64,000 nucleotides of DNA from Gordonia sp. KTR9 (GCF_000143885.2 NC_018581.1:4712001-4776000); one strand, 5' to 3'. Positions 17,828 to 26,827 are shown, numbered from the stretch's first letter. Program-made: numbers and translations. The notes: generated by a model from the letters alone, not told the origin.

Positions 17828-18667
17828 GTGCAGAGACGACGAGCCGTTCTGGTGGCACCGGCCTCCGACGACCGCAAGGCCCGCAAGGCGCTGGCCTCGA
17901 TCGCCGACGAGGTGGTCCTCGACCTCGAAGACGCGGTGACTCCGGAGAACAAGAACTCGGCTCGCGCGGCGGCCGCCGACCTGGTCGCCGAGTTCGGCGC
18001 CGATCGTGCGATCTCGTTGCGCATCAACGCCATCGACACACAATGGGCTGCCGCCGACCTCGCCGCGTGCGCCCAGATGCCGAACCTTACGTCGGTGGTA
18101 CTGCCGAAGGCCGACTCGCCCGCCGATCTCCGGTCCGCCGACGAACAGCTCGGCCGAGCGCCGGTCCGTCTGCAAGCGCTGCTCGAGTCACCTCGCGGCA
18201 TCCGTGACGCGGGTGCGATCTGCGCGGCGACGAACCGGCTCGACGCCGTCCTGATCGGATACGCCGACCTCGGCGCCGCACTCGGACGCGCCCCCGGCCT
18301 GGCGATGCACACCTGGCACGTCGTCCAGGATTCGGTGCTACTCGCCGCGCGCGCGGCCGGCGTGGACGTCATCGACGGACCGCACCTGACCATCGCCGAC
18401 GACGAGGCCTTCCGAGATGCCAAACGCTGGGTCCGCGACCTCGGCTTCGACGGCACCTGGGTGATCCACCCGGCCCAGCTCGCCAGTGCCATCGAGATCT
18501 TCACACCCGACGACGCGGCCATCGAGGACGCGCGACGCGTGCTCGACGCGCTCGAGAAGGCGGCCGCCGCGGGAGCGGGCGCTGCCGAGCTCGACGGCCG
18601 GATGCTCGACGAGGCGCTCGCCGTCGCCGCGCGACGCGTTCTGGCGAAGGGCGGAAGCGATGTCTGA
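17828..18667 (+). CDS. CitE-like CoA-ester lyase (HpcH/HpaI family)
   Basis: 279 residues, TIM-barrel lyase of the CitE/malyl-CoA lyase group. VVLDLEDAV gives the Mg2+-binding acid, LLESPRGI the catalytic Glu, and IGYADLGAALG the strand near the acyl-CoA site. Family members split 3-hydroxy-acyl-CoAs such as citramalyl-CoA into pyruvate and acetyl-CoA, or malyl-CoA-type esters. It begins with GTG 17828 and overlaps the MaoC gene by 8 nt. With a hydratase, a CoA-transferase and a dehydrogenase beside it, a citramalyl-CoA or methylmalyl-CoA lyase role is most likely. Confidence 0.85.
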   Translation: MQRRRAVLVAPASDDRKARKALASIADEVVLDLEDAVTPENKNSARAAAADLVAEFGADRAISLRINAIDTQWAAADLAACAQMPNLTSVVLPKADSPADLRSADEQLGRAPVRLQALLESPRGIRDAGAICAATNRLDAVLIGYADLGAALGRAPGLAMHTWHVVQDSVLLAARAAGVDVIDGPHLTIADDEAFRDAKRWVRDLGFDGTWVIHPAQLASAIEIFTPDDAAIEDARRVLDALEKAAAAGAGAAELDGRMLDEALAVAARRVLAKGGSDV

Positions 18668-19664
18668 ACCGATCGCCGTGGGCGGCCCACACTTCGACGA
18701 CCTCGCACACGGCCAGATTTTCGACGACGCCCCGTCGCTCACGCTGACCGACGGCCTCGCCGCGTCACATCAGATGATCCTCGGCGATCGTCTACGCCTC
18801 GCACTCGACGCGCAGTTGTCCACACGGGTGATCGGCGGCGGCACTCTCGCACATCCCGGACTGGTCACCGACATCGCGATCGGTCAATCCACCTTGGCCA
18901 CACATCATGTCAAGGCAAACCTCTTCTACCGCGGCCTGCGGTTCCTGAGCCACCCTCGGATCGGCGACACGCTGACGACCGTCACCGAGGTGGTCGGATT
19001 GCGGGAGAACACACCCAGACCCGGCCGTCCACCCACCGGTCTGGCCGCGTTGCACATGGTGACGACCGATCAGCACGGCGCCACCGTTCTCGACTTCCAC
19101 CGCTGCGCGATGCTGCCGTTGTCCCCCGATGCCGACCCCGAGCGGACGGTGCACGCAGACGACCTGAGCACCATCGGACCGGGGACCGACGCGACACCGT
19201 CCATCCCCGAGTGGGACCTCGAGACCTACCGGACGTCCGTGCGCGGAGAGCACTTTTCACCTGAGCTGGCGGGCCGAGTCTTCACCTCCAGTGCCGACGT
19301 GGTTTCCAGCGCACCCGAACTCGCCCGGCTCTCACTGAACATCGCGGCCACACACCACGATGAGCGGGTGGCCGGTGCAGCCGCCGGTGGTCGTCTGGTC
19401 TACGGCGGGCACACCATCGGACTCGCTCTCTCCCAGGCCAATCGGGCGCTTCCGAATCTGGTGACCGTTCTGGGCTGGGACTCGTGCGACCACACCGGTC
19501 CGGTCCACGAAGGCGACACCCTCAGCTCCGAGATCACTGTCGCAGAAGCCACTCCGCTCGCCGCCGGTGGCGGCATCCTCCACCTGCACTCCAAGGTCGT
19601 CGCGCACGGTGACGACGAGGACCGCGACGTCCTCGACTGGCGTTACCGCGTCCTGATGGCCTGA
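18660..19664 (+). CDS. MaoC-family double-hotdog hydratase, probably of a mesaconyl-type CoA ester
   Basis: 334 residues, with two hotdog halves (about 10-155 and 180-330). The first half has TLTDGLAASHQMILGDRLRLALD and the second GGRLVYGGHTIGLALSQA. This long MaoC type is commonly found beside CitE-like lyases and resembles mesaconyl-CoA hydratases. It would add water to an unsaturated CoA ester to give the hydroxyacyl-CoA cleaved by the preceding lyase. ATG 18660 overlaps the citE-like stop, indicating coupling. The substrate assignment is by context only. Confidence 0.8.
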   Translation: MSEPIAVGGPHFDDLAHGQIFDDAPSLTLTDGLAASHQMILGDRLRLALDAQLSTRVIGGGTLAHPGLVTDIAIGQSTLATHHVKANLFYRGLRFLSHPRIGDTLTTVTEVVGLRENTPRPGRPPTGLAALHMVTTDQHGATVLDFHRCAMLPLSPDADPERTVHADDLSTIGPGTDATPSIPEWDLETYRTSVRGEHFSPELAGRVFTSSADVVSSAPELARLSLNIAATHHDERVAGAAAGGRLVYGGHTIGLALSQANRALPNLVTVLGWDSCDHTGPVHEGDTLSSEITVAEATPLAAGGGILHLHSKVVAHGDDEDRDVLDWRYRVLMA

Positions 19665-19708
19665 CACCCTGGCGCGCACAGCCGTTTCTCCCCGAGGAGT
19701 CACTTCAC

Positions 19709-20848
19709 ATGAGCCCCACCACCCGCCCGCTCGAAGGCCTCCGCATCGTGGAGGTGTCGAGCTTCGTCGCCTCACCGCTGTGTGGCCTGACCCTCTCCCA
19801 GCTCGGTGCCGAGGTGATCCGCGTCGACCCGGTCGGCGGCGCCGCCGACGTCAATCGGTGGCCGGTTACCGGCGAGGGCACCTCGATCTATTGGACCGGG
19901 CTCAATCGCGGCAAGAAGTCCGTCACCGTCGACTTCCGTGATCCCCAGGGCCAGAGAACCATCCAGGACCTAGTCACCGACAGCGGACCGGGCGGCGGAA
20001 TCCTCGTCACCAATGCGGGCGGGCGGTCGTGGATGAGCCACGAGACGCTGTCCGCCCGACGCTCCGACGTCATCACCCTGGAACTGCTCGGCCGCACCGA
20101 CGGCACGCCGGGCGTCGACTACACGGTCAACGCGGGGCTGGGATTCCCGGCGATCACCGGACCCACCGATTACGCCGGCGTCGTCAACCACGCGTTGCCG
20201 GCATGGGACATCGCGTGCGGTCTCTATGCCGCACTGGCTATCACGGCCGCCGTCCGGCGCCGGGACCAGACCGGTGCCGGGGCACAGATCACCCTGCCAC
20301 TCGAGGACACCGCCCTCGCCATCGCCGGGACGCTCGGATACCTCACCGAGCCCCAGCTGGGTGGCGGCAGCCGACCGGGCACCGGGAACGACGTCTACGG
20401 CACGTACGGCACCGATTTCGTGGCCGCCGACGGTGGCCGGTTCATGCTCGTCGCCCTCACACCCCGTCACTTCCGCGGCCTCGTCGAGATGACCGGCACC
20501 GGTGACGCCGTCGCGGCCGTCGAACGGGCACTCGACGCGGACTTCGGCAGAGAAGACGACCGGTTCCTCCACCGCGGTGTGCTCACACCGCTGTTCGCCG
20601 CGTGGTTCGCGCGGCACACCACCGCCGAGGTCGAGGCCGAGCTGGCCAACTCGTCCGTCCTCTGGGAGCGGTACCGCACCTTCGGCGAGGTCGTCGAATC
20701 AGGTGCTCTGCACCGTAATCCGCTGTTCGCCGAGCTGGACCAGCCTGGGATCGGAACCTACCTGGCAGCGGGGTTGCCCGCGAGGTTCGACGGTGAGCAC
20801 CTCTTCGCCGGGCCGGCCCCCGACCTGGGTTCGTCGACCGGGTTCTGA
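19709..20848 (+). CDS. Class III CoA-transferase (CaiB/BaiF family)
   Basis: 379 residues. LEGLRIVEVSSFVASPLCGLTL, QLGAEVIRVDPVGGAAD and LNRGKKSVTVDFRD are classic N-terminal blocks of formyl-CoA-transferase-like enzymes. It has a GAGAQI strand and a C-terminal PAPDLG that resembles the usual family ending PAPALGQHT. It moves CoA between acids through an enzyme-bound anhydride. GAGGAG lies 11 nt before the ATG. As third gene of the operon it would activate the incoming free acid. Donor and acceptor are not evident. Confidence 0.88.
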   Translation: MSPTTRPLEGLRIVEVSSFVASPLCGLTLSQLGAEVIRVDPVGGAADVNRWPVTGEGTSIYWTGLNRGKKSVTVDFRDPQGQRTIQDLVTDSGPGGGILVTNAGGRSWMSHETLSARRSDVITLELLGRTDGTPGVDYTVNAGLGFPAITGPTDYAGVVNHALPAWDIACGLYAALAITAAVRRRDQTGAGAQITLPLEDTALAIAGTLGYLTEPQLGGGSRPGTGNDVYGTYGTDFVAADGGRFMLVALTPRHFRGLVEMTGTGDAVAAVERALDADFGREDDRFLHRGVLTPLFAAWFARHTTAEVEAELANSSVLWERYRTFGEVVESGALHRNPLFAELDQPGIGTYLAAGLPARFDGEHLFAGPAPDLGSSTGF

Positions 20849-20862
20849 CCCTTCGAGACGCT

Positions 20863-21075
20863 CGCAAGCTCGCTCCTCAGGGAGCAGAGCAACACCCGCA
20901 AGCTCGCTCCTCAGGGAAACAGAGCAACACCCGGCCCCTCCGCTCCTCAGGGAACAGAGCATACCCGCAAGCTCGCTCCTCAGGGAACAGAGCAATACCC
21001 GCAAGCTCGCTCCTCAGGGAAACAGAGCAATACACGGCCCTTCTGCTCCCTGAGGTGCGAGGAGCGCTAGCGACG
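20863..21075. repeat. 34-35-bp tandem repeat (five direct copies plus an inverted partial copy)
   Basis: Units begin at 20863, 20897, 20932, 20966 and 21000, each about CGCAAGCTCGCTCCTCAGGG followed by an A-rich tail with CAGAGCAA. Unit 3 has a different first eight bases. From about 21035 a degenerate inverted copy follows (GCTCCCTGAGGTGCGAGG). The array sits between the convergent CoA-transferase and ectD genes. No spacers of unique sequence exist, so it is not a CRISPR. Confidence 0.85.
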
Positions 21076-21120
21076 AGCCACGAAGGGTTTGGTGAGTTCG
21101 CTCCTCAGAGGCACGCCATA

Positions 21121-22038
21121 TCACCTGTGCGCCAGATGGTCAGGCCGTGGTGGCGTCCCACCGTACGGTTCCTGCAGCGCGTTCGACTTCGCGTTGAAGA
21201 CCACGAACAGGTTGCTGCGCGGGTAGGGCGTGATGTTCCCGCCGGACGCGTGCAGGCAATTGGAGTCGAAGTAGAGCGCGGACCCGGCCGGTCCGGTGAT
21301 CGTGTCGATGCCGAGCTCGTCGGCGAGGCTCGCGACGTCCTCTTCCTCCGGCGTCCCGACGGGCGGCCGGTACGAGGTGAGCGATTCACGATGGTAGTCA
21401 CCGGGTGTCGAGCCCACACAACTGACGAACCGGCGGTGGGAACCGGGAATGATCATCAGTGGACCGTTGGTCGAGTAGTTCGGGGTCAGTGCCAGCGATA
21501 CGCTCAGTGCGCGCGGCGCGGGCATGCCGTCCTCGGCGTGCCATGTCTCGAAGTCCGAGTGCCAGTAGAACGGTCCGCCGGCGAAACCCGGCTTCAAGTT
21601 GATCCGGCTCTGATGGATCGTCACGTCGTCGTCGAGGATCTGCCGGGCAACCCCGACAATGGCTTCTCGCGAACAGATCTCGGCGATGACGTCGCTGAGC
21701 CGATGCACCGCGAAGAGCGATCGGACGTCACCGTTGGACGATTCGCGGATCACCCGCTCGTCGTCGCCCAGTCGCTCGGTGATCGACTCCACCTCGTGGA
21801 GACAGGCAGCGATGTCGGCGTCGGCGAGAATGTTTGTCTCCGTGTGGTATCCGCGGTCGGCGTAGCGTCGGAGCTCGGGCGCCGACAGGGGCCCGGGGTT
21901 GCCCATGCTGCCCCACACCGTGTTGTGCGGGCGCGGCTCGATCTGACTCCGCCGGGCGAGCCGGGTGCGGTAGACGTCGACACTCGTGTTCGCGGAATGC
22001 CCGGCCTCTGGAGTTCGTGTTGCTGTGTGAGTTCCCAC
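21121..22038 (-). CDS. ectD: Ectoine hydroxylase (EctD), orphan copy
   Basis: 305 residues from GTG 22038. A member of the phytanoyl-CoA-hydroxylase-like Fe(II)/2-oxoglutarate dioxygenases with the specific EctD block FYWHSDFETWHAEDGMP, ALTPNYSTNGPLMIIPGSH, and DSNCLHASGGNITPYPRSN. The HSD and the later His are the iron ligands. It converts ectoine to 5-hydroxyectoine, a stress protectant. AAAGGA lies about 11 nt before the GTG; an ATG at 22062 is the alternative start. ectABC, usually adjacent, are not in this window. The 237 bp between this gene and the next upstream (22039-22275) show nothing recognisable. Confidence 0.85.
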   Translation of the reverse strand: MGTHTATRTPEAGHSANTSVDVYRTRLARRSQIEPRPHNTVWGSMGNPGPLSAPELRRYADRGYHTETNILADADIAACLHEVESITERLGDDERVIRESSNGDVRSLFAVHRLSDVIAEICSREAIVGVARQILDDDVTIHQSRINLKPGFAGGPFYWHSDFETWHAEDGMPAPRALSVSLALTPNYSTNGPLMIIPGSHRRFVSCVGSTPGDYHRESLTSYRPPVGTPEEEDVASLADELGIDTITGPAGSALYFDSNCLHASGGNITPYPRSNLFVVFNAKSNALQEPYGGTPPRPDHLAHR

Positions 22039-22275
22039 GATCTGTTCGATCCTTTCCCTCATCCGGCAGGCCGCTCTCGAAGCAGGATGTGCCTCGGCGG
22101 CAGGCAAGGTGATTGTGTTGTGCGATCGTCGGACGACCACGCGTCGCGATCTCGTACGGCGTCGGCGGCGCGATCGGTCTTCACGCGTGCCGGGTTCGTC
22201 CGTATATCTGCACCCTGCCAGCAACAACGATGCCCCGCAACCATGCTGGTATGCGGGGCGGACACCGTCGTCGAC

Positions 22276-23626
22276 TCAGCCGCGCCGGGCGTACTCCAGG
22301 ATCACCTCGACGGCCCGGGCAGCACTCTGGCACGCACCCTCCATCGTCGTGGTCCAGTCGGTACGGGTCCAGTCTCCGGCGAGCGCGAGTCCGCCGACCT
22401 CGGTGCGCTGGTCTGGGCGCAGGCCCGCGGTTCCGGGTCGTTGTGCGAAAGTCGATTTCGGCATCCGGACCACGTGGCTGTGGACGACCTCGGCGTCGGC
22501 CGCCTGAGGAAAGTACCGACGCAACATGTCCATCTGGATCTCGGTGATCTCGGCGTTCGTCTTCGAGATCAGGTCATACGACGCCGACACCGTCGTCGAA
22601 TAGAAGTGATTGTCGCGCGGTTCGCGCCCGTGCATGCGCTGGCGGTCCCACACCTGTTCCAGCACACCCTCACCGCCGTACAGGATCTCGCCCCAGTCGG
22701 CCATCCCGATCGAGCGGTCGAGATAGAGGTTCACACTCACGATGGGCACCGGGGTCAGGTTCTCGACGGCGCGGTAGATCCGGTCGTGTCCCGGGACCTG
22801 ATCGAGGAGTCCCTTCACATTCCACACCGGCACCGCGCAGATGACGGCGTCGGCGGCGACCTTCTCGCCGCCGGCGAGGGTCACACCGGTCACGGTCCCG
22901 TCGGTCACGTCTATCGACGACACCACCGCGCGGTGGCGGACCTCCACACCGGCATCGGCGAAGCGCTTCTCGGCACCGTGGATGAACAAGGTGTCGAGGT
23001 CGACGGTGGGGTAACCGATGGAGATCGGCGTCCGCGTCTCCCGCGCCCGCCGGGCCCCCGTCACCAGCAGATCCGCCGGGACCTTGGCCGAGGAGATGTC
23101 CGGCTTTGTCACCGGTCAGGCCGATGACGATGCCGTCCCACAGCGCATCCCGTGCCGACTGCGGCATCCCGATACGGCGGAACCACTCGTCGGCGGTGAC
23201 GTCGTCGAGCCAGTCGGGCTGCCGAAAAGCCTGGCGTATCAGCGTGATCTGGGCACGCACGGTCCGCAACCGGTCGAGACCGGTCACTCCCGGCAGATCG
23301 CCGAGCGCCGCCCGGAGCCCGGACAGGCCCGCAAAGCCCGACCTGCGGGTCGCTCCGCCGGGCATCCGGACGGTCATGTGTCCTGGAAAGGCGACATGCT
23401 CGCGAGTGCCGACGCTGTCCAGGTAACGCATGAGGTGCTCGTACCCGCTGGCGAACACATGCTGGCCGTTGTCGGGGACATCGTCGACGACGTGCAGCGG
23501 CATCGAGATGGTGCGACCACCGAGAGAACCGCGTCGTTCGAGGACGGTGACGCGTTGACCTGCTTCGGCGAGCCACACCGCCGACGCAAGACCGGCGAGT
23601 CCCCCGCCCACGACCACGCAATGCAT
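22276..23626 (-). pseudogene. HpnE-like hydroxysqualene dehydroxylase / FAD amine oxidase, single-base frameshift
   Basis: An FAD-dependent oxidoreductase of about 449 residues if repaired. The 5' frame (from 23626) begins with the dinucleotide-binding VVVGGGLAGLASAVWLAEAG and LERRGSLGGRT and runs to DGIVIGLTGDK. The rest continues in another frame from about 23105 (PDISSAKVPADLL) to the C-terminal GGLALAGDWTRTDW flavin motif. One extra base near 23104 explains the break. The 3' frame has an in-frame GTG at 23112 but would lack the FAD fold. HpnE acts in squalene formation; other FAD desaturase-like roles are possible, and no terpenoid genes are nearby. Confidence 0.75.
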
Positions 23627-23704
23627 GCGCCACAGATTAGCGGTCAGTGCTGACCGGTACCGGGAATGCGCTGTTTCCCATCTCCTCCGACGACGGCCGG
23701 GCGC

Positions 23705-24892
23705 TCACCCGGTCATCTTGACGTCCTTGGCGGCGCCGAGGACGGACAGGGCCTGCGGCACCAGGACGAGGCCGAGGACCGCCATCGCCAGGGTCCACGA
23801 GCCGGTGACGTCATGGATCGCGCCGATGACGATCGGACCGGCCGCCGCCGCCAGATAGCCGACGGACTGCGCCATCCCGGACACCTGGCCCGTCTGCTCG
23901 GACCCCGAGCTGCGCAACACCATGAAGAGGAGGGCCAGGCTGATCGACGAGCCCGGCCCGACCATCACGCAGGCCGCCCAGAACCCCGGCCACACGTCGG
24001 TGCTCAGCAGACCCACGAAACCGACGGCGCAGACGGTGATCACCGACAGGGTCACGGCACGCTGATCGGCGAAGCGACCGGCGACGATCGGCGCGAGCAG
24101 CGACATGATCAGGGCGACCACCTGCGCCGACGCCAGCACGGCGCCCGCCCGCAGCGGCGACATCCCGGTCTCGACGAGGTACTGCGGCAACCAGGCCACG
24201 AACGTGTAGAAGATCAACGACTGCGTTCCCATGAACACCGTGATCGCCCACGCGATCGGGTTCTTCAGCAACGACGTCGCCTGCCCGGCCGAGGTCACCC
24301 GATGAACCATCGGCAGCTGTGGAATCCAGACGACCACGGCGACCAGGGCGAGGAGCGCCCACGTCGCGAGAGCGAGGCGCCAGTTCCCGCCCAGCTCGTC
24401 GTTGATGGGAACACTCACCCCCGACGCCACCGCGGCCCCGCCGGACAGCGTCATCGAGTAGAGGCCCGTCATCAGCCCGGAGCGATGGGCGAAGTCTCGC
24501 TTGATCAACGCCGGCAGCACGACGTTGCAGGTCCCGATGGCTGCTCCGATGACGGCCGAGCCGGCGAAGAGGGCCGCCGCGGACGGGATCAGGCGCACGA
24601 GGATGCCGACGATCAGCACGAGCAAGGCGCCGAAGATGACCCGCTCGATGCCGAAGCGGTTGGCGAGGCGCGGCGCGACCGGCGCGGAGATCCCGAAGAA
24701 GAGCACCGGCAGAGCGGTGAGCAGACCGGCGACCGCACTGCTGAATCCGGCATCATCGGAGATCGTGCCGATGAGGGGCCCGACGGCCACGACGGCCGGC
24801 CGCAGATTGGCGGCGACGAGCATCACCCCGACCGCGGTGACGATCACCCCGACGCCGGTCTTCTCGTGGGCGGACAGGGCCTGTCCGCTCAC
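23705..24892 (-). CDS. MFS transporter of the CynX/NimT family
   Basis: 395 residues, about 12 hydrophobic segments, N-terminal AANLRPAVVAVGPLIG typical of the CynX/NimT (cyanate/nitroimidazole permease-like) group. The GTG start at 24892 overlaps the stop of the GntR gene by four bases, so both are on one transcript with the regulator first. The family exports or imports small anions and drugs; the substrate cannot be inferred beyond the likely link to the FCD-domain effector, usually a carboxylic acid. Confidence 0.87.
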   Translation of the reverse strand: MSGQALSAHEKTGVGVIVTAVGVMLVAANLRPAVVAVGPLIGTISDDAGFSSAVAGLLTALPVLFFGISAPVAPRLANRFGIERVIFGALLVLIVGILVRLIPSAAALFAGSAVIGAAIGTCNVVLPALIKRDFAHRSGLMTGLYSMTLSGGAAVASGVSVPINDELGGNWRLALATWALLALVAVVVWIPQLPMVHRVTSAGQATSLLKNPIAWAITVFMGTQSLIFYTFVAWLPQYLVETGMSPLRAGAVLASAQVVALIMSLLAPIVAGRFADQRAVTLSVITVCAVGFVGLLSTDVWPGFWAACVMVGPGSSISLALLFMVLRSSGSEQTGQVSGMAQSVGYLAAAAGPIVIGAIHDVTGSWTLAMAVLGLVLVPQALSVLGAAKDVKMTG

Positions 24893-25563
24893 TCGGGCAC
24901 CTCGGTGAAGTCGACGTAGGCGTACACGGCCGCGCGGGCCGCACCGGCGTCGCCGCGCTCGATGGCGTCGACGACGTCGCGATGGCCACGCGGGTGCGTC
25001 TGTTCGGCCAGCGGACCTCGCACCACCGACGGGTGTGTTCGGGCGATCACCTCGGCGATTCCGTCATACATCTCGATGAGCAGCGCGTTGCGCGAGGCGA
25101 CGACGATCTCGGCGTGAAAGGCGATGTCCGCCTCGGTGTATCGATCGAGGTCGCCGTCGGCCAGCGCAGCCTCGGTACGCGCCAGCAGCATGCGCAGCCG
25201 TTCCACGTCGGCGGCGTCAGCCCGACCGGCCGCACCGGCCGCCGCCTCGCTCTCGAGCGCGCGACGCACTTCGAGCAGATCCCGGAGCTCCGACGGCGCA
25301 GAGCGTCGGGCGATGGCACCGGCGAGCGGGCTCCGACCACGCACATAGGTTCCGTCGCCGCGCCGCGGCTCCAGCATGCCGGCGTGTTCGAGCGCCCGGG
25401 CGGCCTCCCGAATCGTGTTCCGGCCCACGCCGAACTGCGCCACGAGTTCGGGCTCGGCAGGAATCCGCTCGCCGAGCGGCCAGGTGCCGTCGGTGATCAG
25501 CTCCTGCATCCGTTGCACGACGAGCTCGCTGGTCCTGCGCGGTGGGGTGATCTGTCCGGACAC
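24889..25563 (-). CDS. GntR-family regulator, FadR/FCD type
   Basis: 224 residues. The winged HTH spans about residues 10-75 (LVVQRMQELITDGTWPLGERIPAEPELVAQFGVGRNTIREAARALEHAG, written here by its landmarks only: PAEPELVAQFGV and GRNTIREA). The FCD domain follows with ADIAFHAEIVVASRNALL and HRDVVDAIERGD, where Asp/His residues would hold a metal and a carboxylate ligand. It is coupled by a GTGA overlap to the MFS transporter downstream, whose expression it likely controls. Confidence 0.87.
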   Translation of the reverse strand: MSGQITPPRRTSELVVQRMQELITDGTWPLGERIPAEPELVAQFGVGRNTIREAARALEHAGMLEPRRGDGTYVRGRSPLAGAIARRSAPSELRDLLEVRRALESEAAAGAAGRADAADVERLRMLLARTEAALADGDLDRYTEADIAFHAEIVVASRNALLIEMYDGIAEVIARTHPSVVRGPLAEQTHPRGHRDVVDAIERGDAGAARAAVYAYVDFTEVPE

Positions 25564-25633
25564 CGAAACAACCTAACATCCCATGTTTGGCCCCGTCCGA
25601 CCGTGGCGTCCCGGCCCCCCTGCGACCGCGGCG

Positions 25634-26383
25634 TCAGCAGCCAGACGCGCGGGCACCGGGTTCGGTGACCCGACCGGAACTCTCAGCGGAACAGCAGTCG
25701 CAGGCCGCCGGACGGCCGCCGTCGACACCGATCGCGGGGACGCAGCACGCGTCGCCGCGCCACGCGTTGATCCCCTCCCGGACCGCTATCACCGAGATGA
25801 CCAGGGCAGCAACCGGATCTGCCCACGACCAGCCGAGCAATCCGTTGAGGGCCAACCCGACCAGCAGCACCGCCGACAGATAGGTGCAGAGCAGCGTCTG
25901 CTTGGAGTCGGCGACAGCGCTCAGCGAGCCGAGCTCGCGGCCGGTTCGACGTTCGGCCCACGACAGCAGCGGCATGACGAGCAGACTCACCGCGGCCAGC
26001 GCGATGCCGATCGACGAGTGCCGCGCCTCGTCGCCGAGACCGACCAGCGAACGGACCGAGTCGACGCCGACGTATGCCGCCAGGGCGAAGAACGAGATCG
26101 CGATGATCCGCAGCGCCACCTTCTCCCGCCGCTCCGGGTCGGAACCGGCGAACTGCCACGCAACCGCAGCCGCGGAGGACACCTCGATGACGGAGTCCAG
26201 ACCGAACCCGATCAGGGCACCCGAGGACACACGCATCCCCTCGCTGATCGCGATCACGGCCTCGATCACGTTGTAGGCGATGGTCGCCGCGACGAACCAG
26301 CGAATACGGCGCTGCAACAACGTCCGTCGCGCGGCGCCCGGGCCGGGCCGCCGCACCGACAGGGAGCCCGGTTCGGCGGCCAT
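25634..26383 (-). CDS. Cation diffusion facilitator-type metal efflux protein
   Basis: 249 residues with about six hydrophobic segments. GFGLDSVIEVSSAAAVAWQF carries the D-x3-E helix II motif, and AVADSKQTLLCTYLS resembles the helix V metal site of CDF transporters. The C-terminus is Cys-rich (GDACCVPAIG, CDCCSAES), unlike the usual His-rich loop, suggesting soft-metal binding. Start ATG 26383 overlaps the upstream regulator stop (TAATG). Together they form a metal-resistance operon, probably for Cd2+, Pb2+ or Zn2+. Confidence 0.83.
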   Translation of the reverse strand: MAAEPGSLSVRRPGPGAARRTLLQRRIRWFVAATIAYNVIEAVIAISEGMRVSSGALIGFGLDSVIEVSSAAAVAWQFAGSDPERREKVALRIIAISFFALAAYVGVDSVRSLVGLGDEARHSSIGIALAAVSLLVMPLLSWAERRTGRELGSLSAVADSKQTLLCTYLSAVLLVGLALNGLLGWSWADPVAALVISVIAVREGINAWRGDACCVPAIGVDGGRPAACDCCSAESSGRVTEPGARASGC

Positions 26384-26718
26384 TAGCAGCACCCTTCCTC
26401 GCCTGATGCGGGACAGCATGCCGGATCGACCGCCAGGACCAACCCGAGGAGATCATCCAATGCATGCCCGATCTTGCTGTCCGCCAGCTCGTATCGGGTT
26501 CGACGACCCTCCGGCACCGCGACGACGAGGCCACATCCGCGCAAGCACGCCAGGTGATTGGACAACACCTGACGCGAGACCCCGATGGTGTCCGCGAGCT
26601 CGGACGGGAAGGCCCCACCCGAGCGCAGCCGGAGCAGCACCTGGGTACGCGTGGAGTCCGACAACGCGTACCCGAACCTCGTCAATGCGTCACGCTGAGC
26701 CACCGCCGCCGATTCCAT
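26383..26718 (-). CDS. ArsR-family metal sensor, CmtR type
   Basis: 111 residues. The HTH region reads SELADTIGVSRQVLSNHLACLRGCGLVV, in which the two cysteines of CLRGC match those of mycobacterial CmtR, a Cd2+/Pb2+ sensor, and the C-terminal CC pairs (DPACCPAS, GEEGCC) could supply the remaining thiolate. YELADSK is also shared with CmtR. Start ATG 26718 was chosen by alignment of MESAAVAQRDALTRFG with that family. It is the first gene of the CDF operon and lies beside a strong palindrome. Confidence 0.87.
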   Translation of the reverse strand: MESAAVAQRDALTRFGYALSDSTRTQVLLRLRSGGAFPSELADTIGVSRQVLSNHLACLRGCGLVVAVPEGRRTRYELADSKIGHALDDLLGLVLAVDPACCPASGEEGCC

Positions 26719-26730
26719 GGGACATGACAG

Positions 26731-26762
26731 TACAGATTTTCCTGTATTCAGGAAACCCTGTA
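26731..26762. promoter_or_regulatory. 32-bp palindrome, probable CmtR-type operator
   Basis: The core TTTCCTG-TATT-CAGGAAA (26738-26755) is a perfect dyad, and outer TACAG (26731) and CTGTA (26758) extend it symmetrically with only two mismatched pairs per arm. It starts 13 bp before the regulator ATG on the minus strand, where repressor binding would block the promoter. Confidence 0.7.
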
Positions 26763-26827
26763 CCGCAGTCGCGATCTCGGCGGCGTCTGCCCAACCCACG
26801 GCAGATGCCCACGGTTGATCCGAAATG

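Noticed and set aside
20863..21034. Possible CRISPR array
   Set aside because: Units are direct tandem copies with no unique spacers and no cas genes nearby.
21055..23127. A 690-codon plus-strand frame across ectD and the hpnE-like gene
   Set aside because: It runs antisense to two recognised genes and its translation shows no domain.
23705..24919. Plus-strand frame opposite the CynX-type transporter
   Set aside because: It is an Asp/Arg/His-rich antisense shadow of a clear membrane protein gene.
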